Assembly: GCA_910584715.1 (NCBI GenBank)
Contig: CAJUAN010000005.1
Coordinates: 1 to 64,000 of the forward strand
Length of the DNA stretch: 64,000 bases
Direction: 5' to 3'
DNA from: an uncultured Oscillospiraceae bacterium
Lineage (GTDB): Bacteria; Bacillota; Clostridia; Oscillospirales; Ruminococcaceae
The position numbers and the translations under genes are program-made. This document shows positions 25,034 to 35,112 of this stretch, piece after piece. Position 1 is the stretch's first letter. Each line of letters opens with the position of its first letter. The notes beneath the pieces were generated by a model. The model ran no database searches and was not told where the DNA came from. It worked only from the letters and a program-made list of their open reading frames with translations.

Positions 25034-28000
25034 CCGCTGTATTTAAAACCGTACTGAACATGAGCATTACGGGCGCGTACATAGCCATAGCAATAATTGT
25101 TCTGCGGCTTCTGCTGAAAAAGTTCCCGAAGCGGTTTTCCTATGCGCTCTGGTTGATTCTGGGGATACGTCTGCTCTGTCCGTTTTCGTTTTCCTCGGCG
25201 GTAAGCCTGTTTAACCTTGTAAAACCCGACACCGCCGAAAGCAGCGTTACAAGCCAAATGACCTACATTCCACAAAATATAGAGCACGAACCCCAGCCGC
25301 AGATAACGGCCGCTCCACCGATTTTAGACAATTCCGTCAACGAGGCGATAACCGAAAGTCTGCCGCCGCCGACTCCCGAAAACAGCGCAGACCCCATGCA
25401 GATCGTTATGTTTATTGCCGCGACAGTTTGGCTTGCGGGCGTAACGGTCATGGCGGCGTACACCGTTGTCTCCTATTTCTCGGTGAGGAAAAAGCTTGTC
25501 GGCGCGACGCTTCTGCGGGACAATATCTACATCAGTCCCAATATCCCCACGCCCTTTGTGTACGGAACTGTCCGTCCGAAAATATATCTTCCCGAGGGAA
25601 TTTCCGAGACCGACACTGACTATATCCTCGCCCATGAGCGCACCCATATCCGCCGCGGTGACCACATAGTCAAGCTTATTGCAATGACTGCTTTGTGTCT
25701 GCACTGGTTCAACCCGCTGGCGTGGGTATCCTACAGGCTTATGACCAAGGACATGGAGCTTTCCTGCGACGAGAGGGCGGTCTCCCGCTTTGACAGGGAC
25801 GTGCGGAAGGACTACGCAAACGCGCTCCTGAACATATCCGCACGACAGAACCATATCTCCCTCGGAGGCATTCTTGCGTTCGGGGAGAGCAATATCAAGT
25901 CCCGCATAAAGGGAGTGCTTGCGGCGAAAAAGCCGACGGTGATAGTTACCGCCGTTTCGGTCATAGCCGTGGCGGCAGCGGCGGTTTGTCTGCTTACCAA
26001 CGCGAAAAGCAGCAGTGACGATAACCCGCGCGAAATGAGTACGCTGTGGATCAAATTCCCTTTCAACGAAACGGACAGAACCGACAATAATACCGAGATA
26101 TCCGACGGCAGACCATTTTCGGTAAGCTTATCACTTCCCGCGGGCTGGCGGTGTGGGGTTTCTGACGACGACAGCGAGATGTACAGCGAGGGCTTTGAGT
26201 CGCCTATGAATATTCTGGACGAAAACGCCGAAGTCATGGGAACTGTAGCTTTCAACCGCTTCGATCTCTCCGAATACGACGACAGCAACTACAGATCGGT
26301 CTATAACCAAATAATGCTCGGGTCGATATTAAGCTGGGACGGCGGCTACACGCCCGTGCGCTCCGACCAATACAGCGAGAACGCCGTTACTTCCGTTATG
26401 GTGAGAGACCCCGAAACAGGCGAGGAAACGAGTTATCCCGCGGTTTTGGCATACAGCATAAACATACCCGCCTATGTGGGTATACAGTTCAAGGAAGGCG
26501 CGGTAACCGACGAGGAATTAAAGATAATTGCCGAAAGCGTTCGCCTGGACAAGAGGATATACACGGACGAGATCGCATTGTTCCGCAATTATCTGGAAAC
26601 TCACTACACATGGGCGTTTATGCGTACCTCGGAAAATATGCTGCCGCCCTCGGGTTACACCGACAGCAGCGACCTTATGAGCTATATGAGCCTTTGCCTT
26701 GAATACGATACGACCCTGTACAGCAGCGACAGGTATAAGCTTAGCGAAATAGTTATCCGGAAGGAAGATATCAGGCGCGGCGAAACGGAGGGCGGTACGT
26801 CTTGGGTGATAATCCCATACAAAATTATTTACAATGTGCTTGAACTCGACAGCTATCAGGTCATGGAGGGAAACGCTTATTTCGAGTATTATAAAAACGA
26901 ACACGGCGCGGTGCGAATTTCCTCCTGTTATTTGGGAAGCGACGGGGACGTGCGCGCTTTCGGCAGGCTTGACGGTGAACCGCCCTATGAGTTCGACTAT
27001 AGGGCGGGCGCGGAAAAGCTCAGCAAGGCGATGTTTGCGGCTCCCGAACAGCTTTTTGCAAGCTATCTTACCGGGTACTACAATGCGGTATTCAATGGCG
27101 GCACGAGGTACGAAAGCTTCGACATAGGCAAATACACCGACAGCGGCGACCTGAAAACCTTTTTGCAGCTTAAAATGACCTACGACCTTGACGCATACGA
27201 ACGCTACATTCTTTTAAGCGTAAACGCCCCCGCGGAGCGCGCCGACGAGGGCGTCAAGGAGGACGGCACAAAGTGGATGACAATCCCCTGTGAGCTGAGG
27301 TACAGGGACACATGGGACGGCAGCGAAAGCAGCTGGGGCGCAAACGCGTACTTTGAGTATACCGACGGGGACGGATATGTTCGCATAACGGCGGTTCAGG
27401 ACGGCAGCGCTGGGTCTATGTACGCTCTCGACACTTTAAGTCAGGGCAGACCGCCTTATGATATTTTCCTGAAGGACGGTACGGAAAAGCTTTGGGATTC
27501 TCCCGCGGTCAGTAAGCTTGCTTCGTCGGACTTTTTGAATTATACCGAAGACCCGGAGCCAATATTTTTAGAGGAAGTATGCGAGTCATACCTTACGGAT
27601 TACTGGAGCTATATTTTCAAGATCGGAGATTTTGAACCCGCCGGTTATTTTTCCGACCCGGATATGCTGAACTACGCAAACGCGGTCAAGCACGGCTGCC
27701 TCGATACGACCGGCGAAAATATACGCGAGCTGAAAGGTATTATGTTCAGAGGCGCGGACTTCGGTTCTATCTCCGACACAAGAACCTGGGTATACTGGAA
27801 ATACGACCTCGCAATTCTATGGGAAGATTTTACAAAGGTCGACGCTGACGCGGGAACAGGCTACACCGCATACTTTGAGATCGACAAGACCGACGGCGGG
27901 TATAAGCTGTACCGCGCATTTACCGATTTTGAACTTGCCGATTTCGGTCTGCCCAAGGAGCCGCTGAGCTTCCCGCTGCCCGATATCGACCTGAAATCCA

Positions 28001-28536
28001 CAGTGAACGAACGTCTGAAAATGAGCGGAACCGCCATAACCGAGCCTGTTCTGCACTACGACGGCATGGGAGGACTCAGCTACACCGGACAGGACGACGG
28101 AGAGGTTACCGTGCGCTTCGGTCTGCCGAACGGCTGGAGCATGGAAAACAGTTGCGTATACCCCGTCACAAATCCAAATTCGGGAAATAATAAAATAATG
28201 GAATTTGCTCCCGCTTACCCCGCAAGCGAAACAATTCCCCGCGAGGACTACCTTACCGACTACGGCTACGGAGACGAGATAACTCTCCTTGACGAGGAGC
28301 ATTACGAGGGTGAAAACCTGCTCTACACCGATTTCTACCACACGCGGAAGTATTCCTCGGAAATGCAGATGGAGATAGAGCAGTACATCTATAAGATCGA
28401 CCGCGGCGGGTACTCAATGAATATTTACGCCTACGCAAACGGCTACGGGATAAACCGCTGGATATGCGAGGAGATACTTAAAACGCTTACTATAGAAAAA
28501 TCGGAGGGGGAGCGCAGCAGGACGGTTCAGCAATGA
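25030..28536 (+). CDS. BlaR1-like M56 membrane metallopeptidase with very long ectodomain
   Basis: 1168 residues, about twice the usual BlaR1 length. Transmembrane helices at about 10-30, 38-55 and 128-150 precede the zinc protease site HERTH (about 202-206) with the downstream ELSCDERA. A last helix (TVIVTAVSVIAVAAAAVCLL) is near 310-330. The following 830 residues are probably outside the cell and contain three or four related blocks (FRNYLETHYTWAFM..., FASYLTGYYNAVF..., CESYLTDYWSYIF...), not the usual penicillin-binding sensor. The ligand is probably not a beta-lactam (inference). Translationally coupled to the repressor gene. Confidence 0.85.
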   Translation: MTAVFKTVLNMSITGAYIAIAIIVLRLLLKKFPKRFSYALWLILGIRLLCPFSFSSAVSLFNLVKPDTAESSVTSQMTYIPQNIEHEPQPQITAAPPILDNSVNEAITESLPPPTPENSADPMQIVMFIAATVWLAGVTVMAAYTVVSYFSVRKKLVGATLLRDNIYISPNIPTPFVYGTVRPKIYLPEGISETDTDYILAHERTHIRRGDHIVKLIAMTALCLHWFNPLAWVSYRLMTKDMELSCDERAVSRFDRDVRKDYANALLNISARQNHISLGGILAFGESNIKSRIKGVLAAKKPTVIVTAVSVIAVAAAAVCLLTNAKSSSDDNPREMSTLWIKFPFNETDRTDNNTEISDGRPFSVSLSLPAGWRCGVSDDDSEMYSEGFESPMNILDENAEVMGTVAFNRFDLSEYDDSNYRSVYNQIMLGSILSWDGGYTPVRSDQYSENAVTSVMVRDPETGEETSYPAVLAYSINIPAYVGIQFKEGAVTDEELKIIAESVRLDKRIYTDEIALFRNYLETHYTWAFMRTSENMLPPSGYTDSSDLMSYMSLCLEYDTTLYSSDRYKLSEIVIRKEDIRRGETEGGTSWVIIPYKIIYNVLELDSYQVMEGNAYFEYYKNEHGAVRISSCYLGSDGDVRAFGRLDGEPPYEFDYRAGAEKLSKAMFAAPEQLFASYLTGYYNAVFNGGTRYESFDIGKYTDSGDLKTFLQLKMTYDLDAYERYILLSVNAPAERADEGVKEDGTKWMTIPCELRYRDTWDGSESSWGANAYFEYTDGDGYVRITAVQDGSAGSMYALDTLSQGRPPYDIFLKDGTEKLWDSPAVSKLASSDFLNYTEDPEPIFLEEVCESYLTDYWSYIFKIGDFEPAGYFSDPDMLNYANAVKHGCLDTTGENIRELKGIMFRGADFGSISDTRTWVYWKYDLAILWEDFTKVDADAGTGYTAYFEIDKTDGGYKLYRAFTDFELADFGLPKEPLSFPLPDIDLKSTVNERLKMSGTAITEPVLHYDGMGGLSYTGQDDGEVTVRFGLPNGWSMENSCVYPVTNPNSGNNKIMEFAPAYPASETIPREDYLTDYGYGDEITLLDEEHYEGENLLYTDFYHTRKYSSEMQMEIEQYIYKIDRGGYSMNIYAYANGYGINRWICEEILKTLTIEKSEGERSRTVQQ

Positions 28537-28638
28537 ACAGCGGCGGAGACGTATTTTACGGTTACCTTCAAAGCAGAATGCAGTCTGATTCTTAATACTG
28601 AAAATATAATCGGCGCGAACAATTTCCCCGCCGACACT

Positions 28639-28673
28639 GCCGGTACCATGTATAAAGGTACCGGCAATTTTTT
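28639..28673 (+). terminator. Terminator after the BlaR1-like gene
   Basis: Perfect stem GCCGGTACC / GGTACCGGC with a 9-base loop, followed by AATTTTTT. Confidence 0.9.
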
Positions 28674-28689
28674 ATGTCAATGAAAGCAT

Positions 28690-28718
28690 TTGACTTGTTT
28701 TGCAATTACTGGTATAAT
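28690..28718 (+). promoter_or_regulatory. recQ promoter
   Basis: TTGACT (28690-28695), 17 bases, TATAAT (28713-28718), about 58 bases before the ATG at 28776. Confidence 0.85.
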
Positions 28719-28775
28719 GATATAAACGAAAAACTGTAATTACGGTAAAATACCGATTGTGAGATGATAATTTGT

Positions 28776-31103
28776 ATGAACAGCTGCGATATACTGCAAA
28801 CGCTGCAAAAATATTTCGGCTACGCTTCCTTTCGTCAGGGGCAGAAGGAAATAACCGACAGCATACTTTCCGGCAGGGACACCCTGGGAGTCATGCCCAC
28901 CGGCGCGGGAAAATCCATATGCTATCAGGTGCCCGCCCTTTTGCGGGAAGGCATATCTATTGTAATATCTCCGCTCATATCCCTTATGCAGGATCAGGTT
29001 GCTTCCCTTGTCCAGTCGGGGATAAAGGCGGCTTACATAAACAGCTCTCTTACGGAAAGCCAGATACGTACCGTTATACGAAACGCGGAAAACGGTATGT
29101 ACAAGCTGATATACGCCGCTCCCGAACGTCTTGAAAGCGGCGCGTTTTTAAGCTTTGCGGAAAACGCGGACATTTCCATGATAACGGTGGACGAGGCTCA
29201 CTGCATCTCGCAGTGGGGTCAGGATTTCCGCCCCAGCTACATGAATATCCCGAGGTTCATTGAAAGGCTTCCCCGCCGTCCCGTGGTAACGGCGTTTACC
29301 GCCACCGCCACGGATCAGGTCAGGCAGGACATAGTAAGGCTGCTGGAAATGAACGACCCCTACACTCTTGTTACGGGCTTTGACAGAAAAAATCTTTATT
29401 TCGAGGTGCGCAGTCCCGCCGACAGATACGCCGCCTTAAAGCAGCTTGCGGAAAAATACTCCGCGGATGGTCGAAGCGGGATAGTTTACTGTTCCACAAG
29501 AAAAAACGTTGAAAATATCACGGAACGGCTTTTGAGAGACGGCTTTTCGGTAACGTCGTACCACGGCGGCATGGGAGAAGCCGAGAGGTCGTCAAACCAG
29601 GAGGATTTCATCTACGACAGAAAAAACATAATGGTCGCCACTAACGCATTCGGAATGGGTATCGACAAATCCAACGTATCGTATGTTATCCACTACAATA
29701 TGCCCAAGGATGTGGAAAGCTACTATCAGGAGGCGGGACGTGCGGGGCGGGACGGCTCCCCCGCGGACTGTATCCTGCTGTACAACGGCTCGGACATACA
29801 CACCGCGCAGTTCCTGATAAACAGGAGCTATGAACAGTCGGAGCTTTCTCCCGACGAGGCTCAGGAAATGCGAAGCCGCGATATGAAGCGTCTTAAAGAT
29901 ATGATATTTTACTGCACGGGCGCAGAATGCCTGCGGAGCTATATTCTCGGATACTTCGGGGAAAAGTCCCCGAAAGAATGCGGCAACTGTTCATGGTGCT
30001 GCTCCGACGAGCCGTATGAGGATATTACGGTGGATTCCCAGAAGATAATGTCCTGCATTGTCCGTTCGGGACAGAGATACGGCGTGAAAATGATATGCGA
30101 TATGCTCAGGGGCAGCGAGAACGAAAAGATAACCTCGGCGGGACTCGATTCGCTGTCCACCTACGGGATAATGGGGGAATCCTCCGAAAAGCGCATAAGA
30201 AGTATCATCGACAGGCTTATTATGCAGGGATACATTGAAAAAACAGACGGCGAATATCCGATATTGCGGGTAAGACCTGCCGCCGCGGAGGTACTGAAAG
30301 GAAACGCAAGTATTTCCGCAAGGCTTCCCAAGGAAAAAGAACCCAAACGCAGAAAAGCTCCGGCAGCCATGACAAACGCGGCGGAGCCGTTCAGCGCCGA
30401 TCCCGGACTGCTTGCGGATTTAAAGGCTTTGCGTTCAAGGATAGCTGCCGCCCAGGGAGTACCGGCGTATGTGGTATTTACCGATTCCGCGCTTCTCGAT
30501 ATGTGCGTAAGGCTGCCCCGCACCGACAGCGAGTTCCTTGAGGTGTCGGGCGTGGGAGCGGTAAAGCTGGAAAAATACGGCGCTGACTTTATGCAGGCAA
30601 TATCTGAGTATACCGGAGCGGATACGGATAGAAAAAGCTCCGCCGCAGACGTCTCCGTCAAGGCTCCTGCCGAACGGACAGCCAAAAAGGATATGTGCAG
30701 GCTCCGCACGCCGGAGGAGATAAGGCAGGTCTTTTCCGCAATTACGGCTGCGGGCGGCAGGCTGTCGCCGGACACCGAACCTCTCACCATATCCGCCTTT
30801 ACGGACAGAATAATTTCCGCGGCTGAGGTACGCGCGTCCTCAACCGCGCTCAGGAAAACGTTAACAGGCTGGCTCAAAAACGTAGGATTTATAAAAACCT
30901 ATACCGACGACAGCGGAAAAAGCCACATGGATATCACATCCGTGTCGGACAGTATCGGCATATTTGCCGAAACCCGCAGGTCCGCAAACGGAGCTGAGTA
31001 TAAATGCATACTGTATAAGCCCGAGGCTCAGCAGTTTATTATCGACAATCTTGACGCTGTCATGGAATACGCGGTTGAATGTCTGTCGGAACAGCAGCTT
31101 TAG
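28776..31103 (+). CDS. recQ: ATP-dependent DNA helicase RecQ
   Basis: 775 residues from the ATG at 28776, which gives the usual RecQ N-terminus (LQKYFGYASFRQGQKE); an in-frame ATG at 28764 is possible. Walker A GAGKS is near residue 44, DEAH near 137, and motif VI (YYQEAGRAGRDG) is intact. The RQC zinc cysteines (CLRSYILGYFG ... CGNCSWCC) follow near 385-410. An HRDC domain (DLKALRSRIAAAQGVPAYVVFTD) is at about 545-620, then a C-terminal extension of about 150 residues. Role in recombinational repair. Confidence 0.95.
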   Translation: MNSCDILQTLQKYFGYASFRQGQKEITDSILSGRDTLGVMPTGAGKSICYQVPALLREGISIVISPLISLMQDQVASLVQSGIKAAYINSSLTESQIRTVIRNAENGMYKLIYAAPERLESGAFLSFAENADISMITVDEAHCISQWGQDFRPSYMNIPRFIERLPRRPVVTAFTATATDQVRQDIVRLLEMNDPYTLVTGFDRKNLYFEVRSPADRYAALKQLAEKYSADGRSGIVYCSTRKNVENITERLLRDGFSVTSYHGGMGEAERSSNQEDFIYDRKNIMVATNAFGMGIDKSNVSYVIHYNMPKDVESYYQEAGRAGRDGSPADCILLYNGSDIHTAQFLINRSYEQSELSPDEAQEMRSRDMKRLKDMIFYCTGAECLRSYILGYFGEKSPKECGNCSWCCSDEPYEDITVDSQKIMSCIVRSGQRYGVKMICDMLRGSENEKITSAGLDSLSTYGIMGESSEKRIRSIIDRLIMQGYIEKTDGEYPILRVRPAAAEVLKGNASISARLPKEKEPKRRKAPAAMTNAAEPFSADPGLLADLKALRSRIAAAQGVPAYVVFTDSALLDMCVRLPRTDSEFLEVSGVGAVKLEKYGADFMQAISEYTGADTDRKSSAADVSVKAPAERTAKKDMCRLRTPEEIRQVFSAITAAGGRLSPDTEPLTISAFTDRIISAAEVRASSTALRKTLTGWLKNVGFIKTYTDDSGKSHMDITSVSDSIGIFAETRRSANGAEYKCILYKPEAQQFIIDNLDAVMEYAVECLSEQQL

Positions 31104-31190
31104 AGATAATTTTGATTATCCGCAGCGGCGGATACGAGGCTGACAGTGAAGCGCGCCGCTTTCCTGCGTCCGCACAATTTTTAATCGTAC

Positions 31191-32471
31191 TTATTTGCCG
31201 TGTTCGACCTTTTCCCTGACAGTTATGGAGAAGTCTTCCAGCTCGCGGTCGCCCTTATCGTTGTAAATAACGCAGAAATGGTAGTTGTCCGGATCGGTGT
31301 CAAGTATCTGCCAGCCGTAATCCAAAGGCTTTTCTTCGCCGTCCGCCGACACGGAGACCGTCTCGCCGTTTACATAAAAGCCGGGTTCAAAAGACGAATA
31401 GGGGGAAACTGCGGATCGAGGGTACACCTGTATGGCGTTTCCGTTGGAATCTATCTCAAGAGTTCCTCCGTTTATGTCGATCCGCCTTGCGAGCAGCGCG
31501 GTCGTAAAGCCGGTTATCCTGACGCGGGAATTCCCGTTCATTTCAAACGAGCCAAAGGCGCAATCCCCAAGAGACACGCCGTAGTACGAGCTGCCCGAAA
31601 CGTCAAGCGTTCCGTTGTCGGAAACGGTTATTTCCCCATTGTAGTTGCCGTAGCAGAAAATGCCGTATGCGCCTGTGTTTGAGACCTGGGTCAGCCGCGC
31701 GTCGTCCTCTATTGTAATGGTTTCTATATAGTACATTCCGCGGTTCAGAACGTAATCGACTTCAAGCTTCGGGTATTTTTCGTAGTCGCTTTCCACCTCC
31801 ATAACGCTGCTGCCGGAAAGAAATATGCTGCTTGTCTCACAGTGTACGGTCTTAACCTCGGCGTTGTCTGTCAGACACAATTCCTCGCCGCTCAAAAAGG
31901 AGCATTCAAGAAAGCCGTTTTCCCGGACGGAAATGCAGCTCGCGTTTATAGCTTCCCTTAGCTTGGTAACGTTTTCCCTGTCCTCGGAAACGGTCACCCT
32001 CGCGTTTTCCTTTATAGTCAGCATCGTCCGGTACGACGTATCCGGAACGAATTTTATACTTTTCACCTCAAGCGTGCCGCTGCCGCTTACGGAAACCTTT
32101 GAAAAGCCGCTCGGGTTAACGGTCAGCTCTTCCGCGTAATTGTCGCCTATAAGCACGATCTCGGGTGCGTAGCCGCTTCCGGTCAGCTTTATATACAGCT
32201 TATCGTCTATATGCGCGTTGTTGAGCGTTATCCTGCCTTTTGAATAGGTAACTCCCGGAAACGTCTCTCCTCTCAGGATATCCTTTCCGTCGGCAGTTAC
32301 TTTCATTTCCTTAGGGTACTGCTTTACCGAATATGGGAATTCCGTTACCTCCTTGCCCCTCCATGTGAACGGGGCCTTTTTTGCGTCCGCAGAGACCGCG
32401 GCTCCCGAAACGGCGGATATCACTATAACTGCGGCGATGACGGCGGCAAGCGCCGCGGCTTTTCTCATCAC
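31191..32471 (-). CDS. Secreted beta-rich protein, possibly adhesin or carbohydrate-binding-like
   Basis: 426 residues with an N-terminal signal peptide (RKAAALAAVIAAVIVISAVSGAAVSA). The mature part is dominated by repeated short beta strands (VSVSGSGTLEVKSIKF, ISVRENGFLECSF, ITVSDNGTLDVSGSS, VRITGF), typical of right-handed beta-helix or DUF4353-type surface proteins. No catalytic residues stand out. It lies 5 bases after the LRR lipoprotein gene, and the pair is probably co-expressed at the cell surface. Confidence 0.7.
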   Translation of the reverse strand: MMRKAAALAAVIAAVIVISAVSGAAVSADAKKAPFTWRGKEVTEFPYSVKQYPKEMKVTADGKDILRGETFPGVTYSKGRITLNNAHIDDKLYIKLTGSGYAPEIVLIGDNYAEELTVNPSGFSKVSVSGSGTLEVKSIKFVPDTSYRTMLTIKENARVTVSEDRENVTKLREAINASCISVRENGFLECSFLSGEELCLTDNAEVKTVHCETSSIFLSGSSVMEVESDYEKYPKLEVDYVLNRGMYYIETITIEDDARLTQVSNTGAYGIFCYGNYNGEITVSDNGTLDVSGSSYYGVSLGDCAFGSFEMNGNSRVRITGFTTALLARRIDINGGTLEIDSNGNAIQVYPRSAVSPYSSFEPGFYVNGETVSVSADGEEKPLDYGWQILDTDPDNYHFCVIYNDKGDRELEDFSITVREKVEHGK

Positions 32472-32476
32472 ATCGT

Positions 32477-34663
32477 TTACCCCCTTTTATATGTGAAAAT
32501 TTTTATCTGCGGAGCGTTTTCCCGTAGGTACGCCTCCTGCTCCTCTGTCATATACTGTTCCCAGCGGCTAAGCAGAAAACAGCGCAGATTTTTCATTCCG
32601 CTGATCGGCTCGTAGAAATCAGCGGGCTTATCCATTGTGTTTCCAAACTCTATAACGGCAACGCTGTCCATGCCGGTCAAAAAAGAGAGGTCGTCGGCTT
32701 CGGGGGACATATACAGCACCGACAGGTTCGTAAGCTTTCCTATCTCAGCGGCGTTTTTTATGTTTCCGTAAACATACAGCTCTCTGAGATCTGTCAGCGC
32801 GCCGATCCCGTTCAGGTCGATATCGGTCTGTTCACCGTACCTGCCGCCGATACTGAGAGTCGTCAGCTTAGGCAGCCGCGAGAGCTTTTCAAAGCTTTCC
32901 GCAGTTACTTCTTCACTTTGCAGATAAACGAACCAATCATCCTCGGTATACGCGCTGCCGCCTATTGTAACAAAAGGCTCCTTGTCTTCCCGCTTCACGT
33001 TCCCCTCAGAAAAATACGGCGAGGGCTGAGGCTTTTCGGCAAATTCGCTCATAACGATCTCGTACTTGCGGTCGTCATCGCCGTACCGCTCAACAATTTC
33101 GGAAATATTGACGCCGCTTACTATTTCATATTCTTTCATGGCGTCGTTTACGGCATTTTCCAAAAAATCGGGATCGTCTATACCTATGTAGTATTTTCCG
33201 TTTATCGTACCAAATTCAACGGTCGATTCAACACTGTAAACACGTTCGCCGCCGCAGTCCGTCCATTCGCCTGCTGAGTAACCGTCAAGCAATCCTATGT
33301 AGTCGCTGAAATCGCAGCTGTTGTAATTATAAAATCCGTCCTCCGAGCACAAATATTTGTAAAAGAATATCCCGCCGTTCTCTCCGTACATATCAAACAA
33401 ATAAAAATACTCGTTTCTGTCTTTATCGTAATAAAGGTTCAAGTCCTTGTCCGTATTTAAGCCGTACCAAAAGCTGTGCCATTCTTTACTGCGGAAATCG
33501 TATTGATGTCCGTAGGCGCCGCCGTTATTGCCGACGGTTATTATTTCCGGGAAACAGTCTCCGTCAAGATCGATAAATATTCTTCCCGCGTCATGGTCGT
33601 AAAGCTTCGGCGCGGATCGCACCGCCCTGTGCATATCGTTGTCTCCCCTGAACGTGATGTTGGGCAGATCCGTCAGATGCAGGGAGCCTTCCCCGTAAGC
33701 TGCGGATATCGGCGCGGACACCGCAATACCGGAGCTGTTCCCGAGAATATCACCGCAGCTTTCAATGCTGTCCGGGAGGTAAAGCTCCGTCAGCTCCGTA
33801 TCGGAAAAGGCGAACATACCTATCTCCGTAAGCCCCTCGGGAAGATCTATAGACTTTATGGGACACTCTTGAAAAGCAAAGCCGTCTATTTTGGCAAGAC
33901 CCGCGGGCAGGACGACGTTTTTCAGCTTGCTGCCGGAAAATGTATATTTTTCAATAGTTTCAAGCCCGTCCGGAAGCGTTATTTCCTCAAGCTCGGAGTT
34001 CCGAAAAGCGTACCCGCCTATTCCGGAAAGCCCCTGCGGCAGAGTCACCTTTGTCAGACCGCTTTTTGAAAACGCGTAATCTCCAATAAATTCCACTCCG
34101 TCTGGAACGGTAAATTCCCCGGTTCTGCCCGGAGGGAAAAACACAAGGCTTTTCCCGTCGGCGGAATAGAGTACCCCGTCAACCGACATAAACGTTTCGC
34201 CCTTTTCGGCGTTAACGTTTTTAAGACTTGCGCAATTGGAAAAATTATTTGCCGAAAACATTTTTACCGTCTTGGAAATATTGAGGGTCTCCAGCTTGTC
34301 CGCGCCGTTTATATCCAATATTTTGGTTACCGTCGGGGGAAATACCGCTTCGGAGACGTCGGTTCCCTTGAAAATGCCGGGAGCGTATCTTATCACCGGA
34401 AATCCGCCTATTTCTTCGGGTATTGCCACCGATACCTCGTTTCCGAGATATTCCTTTACATAGGCTTTGGATACGCCGTTCTCATCGTATACCATGTACC
34501 TGAAATCAGGCTTTGAGGGTTCTGTGACAGCTTCGGATACTGCCGCGGAAGATGTTTCCGCGGTTGTTTCCGCAGGTGGTTCAGCAACGGTATTTTCAGT
34601 TTTTCCGCAGGCAGCCAGAAGCATTGCGGAAGCCGCAAATGTCAACAATATTCTTTTTTTCAT
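32477..34663 (-). CDS. Secreted LRR_5 lipoprotein
   Basis: 728 residues. A lipoprotein signal peptide with lipobox LAAC near residue 19 is followed by a Thr/Glu/Ser-rich linker (about 23-50). LRR_5 units of the form LPxGLxxIGxxAFxxxxLxxIxLP run from about 55 to 290. Then come an FG-GAP-like part (IDLDGDCFPEIITVGNNG), a domain without a recognised fold, and at about 600-700 further leucine-rich segments (LTDLRELYVYGNIKNAAEIGKL). Surface-exposed protein-binding lipoprotein. Its promoter is TGGACA/TATAAT at 34700-34728. Confidence 0.85.
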   Translation of the reverse strand: MKKRILLTFAASAMLLAACGKTENTVAEPPAETTAETSSAAVSEAVTEPSKPDFRYMVYDENGVSKAYVKEYLGNEVSVAIPEEIGGFPVIRYAPGIFKGTDVSEAVFPPTVTKILDINGADKLETLNISKTVKMFSANNFSNCASLKNVNAEKGETFMSVDGVLYSADGKSLVFFPPGRTGEFTVPDGVEFIGDYAFSKSGLTKVTLPQGLSGIGGYAFRNSELEEITLPDGLETIEKYTFSGSKLKNVVLPAGLAKIDGFAFQECPIKSIDLPEGLTEIGMFAFSDTELTELYLPDSIESCGDILGNSSGIAVSAPISAAYGEGSLHLTDLPNITFRGDNDMHRAVRSAPKLYDHDAGRIFIDLDGDCFPEIITVGNNGGAYGHQYDFRSKEWHSFWYGLNTDKDLNLYYDKDRNEYFYLFDMYGENGGIFFYKYLCSEDGFYNYNSCDFSDYIGLLDGYSAGEWTDCGGERVYSVESTVEFGTINGKYYIGIDDPDFLENAVNDAMKEYEIVSGVNISEIVERYGDDDRKYEIVMSEFAEKPQPSPYFSEGNVKREDKEPFVTIGGSAYTEDDWFVYLQSEEVTAESFEKLSRLPKLTTLSIGGRYGEQTDIDLNGIGALTDLRELYVYGNIKNAAEIGKLTNLSVLYMSPEADDLSFLTGMDSVAVIEFGNTMDKPADFYEPISGMKNLRCFLLSRWEQYMTEEQEAYLRENAPQIKIFTYKRG

Positions 34664-35112
34664 AATATCACCCCTATAAAAAATTTATCTCTTGGTAAAA
34701 TTATACCATACGCATAAACCATTGTCCAGTTACCGAATGGTTACAATTTAATAAAAAAACCGTAAAATTCCATTACAAGTCTCCAACAGTAAATATCAGA
34801 CGCCGGGTATAGGCAATCCCGAACAAAACATATGCAAAATACATATATAAATCTGCCCCAAAAGTTTATATGGATATGTGAATTTTTATGCGTATTAAAA
34901 TTGCATTTATTTTATTTTTTATATTGACTTTATAAGAAAAATATACTATAATTGACACAAACCGATCATCAGCAAACCGGTCGGATATATGTGCCGCTCG
35001 CTTGCACAAACCGTAGGCGCACCGCTTTTCAGCGATCGCTTACGTATCTTTCCGCGCAGTTCCGTAAGCCTGCGAGGTCAAAAATATTACTTGTATTAGC
35101 GGAGGTATTGAT
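34664..35112. promoter_or_regulatory. Divergent promoter region with a structured MCP leader
   Basis: 449 bases. Leftward: TATAAT (complement of 34700-34705) and TGGACA (complement of 34723-34728), 17 bases apart, for the LRR lipoprotein. Rightward: TTGACT (34924-34929), 17 bases, TATAAT (34947-34952) for the chemoreceptor, leaving a leader of about 150 nt. The leader can form an 8-bp stem CGTAGGCG / CGCTTACG around 35020-35050 and others. It does not match the c-di-GMP riboswitch consensus that I know. Confidence 0.6.

Noticed and set aside
34953..35112. c-di-GMP-I riboswitch before the chemoreceptor
   Set aside because: GCAAACC is present once, but the GGGACGCAAAGCC and GGUAGC core is missing, so I only list a structured leader.
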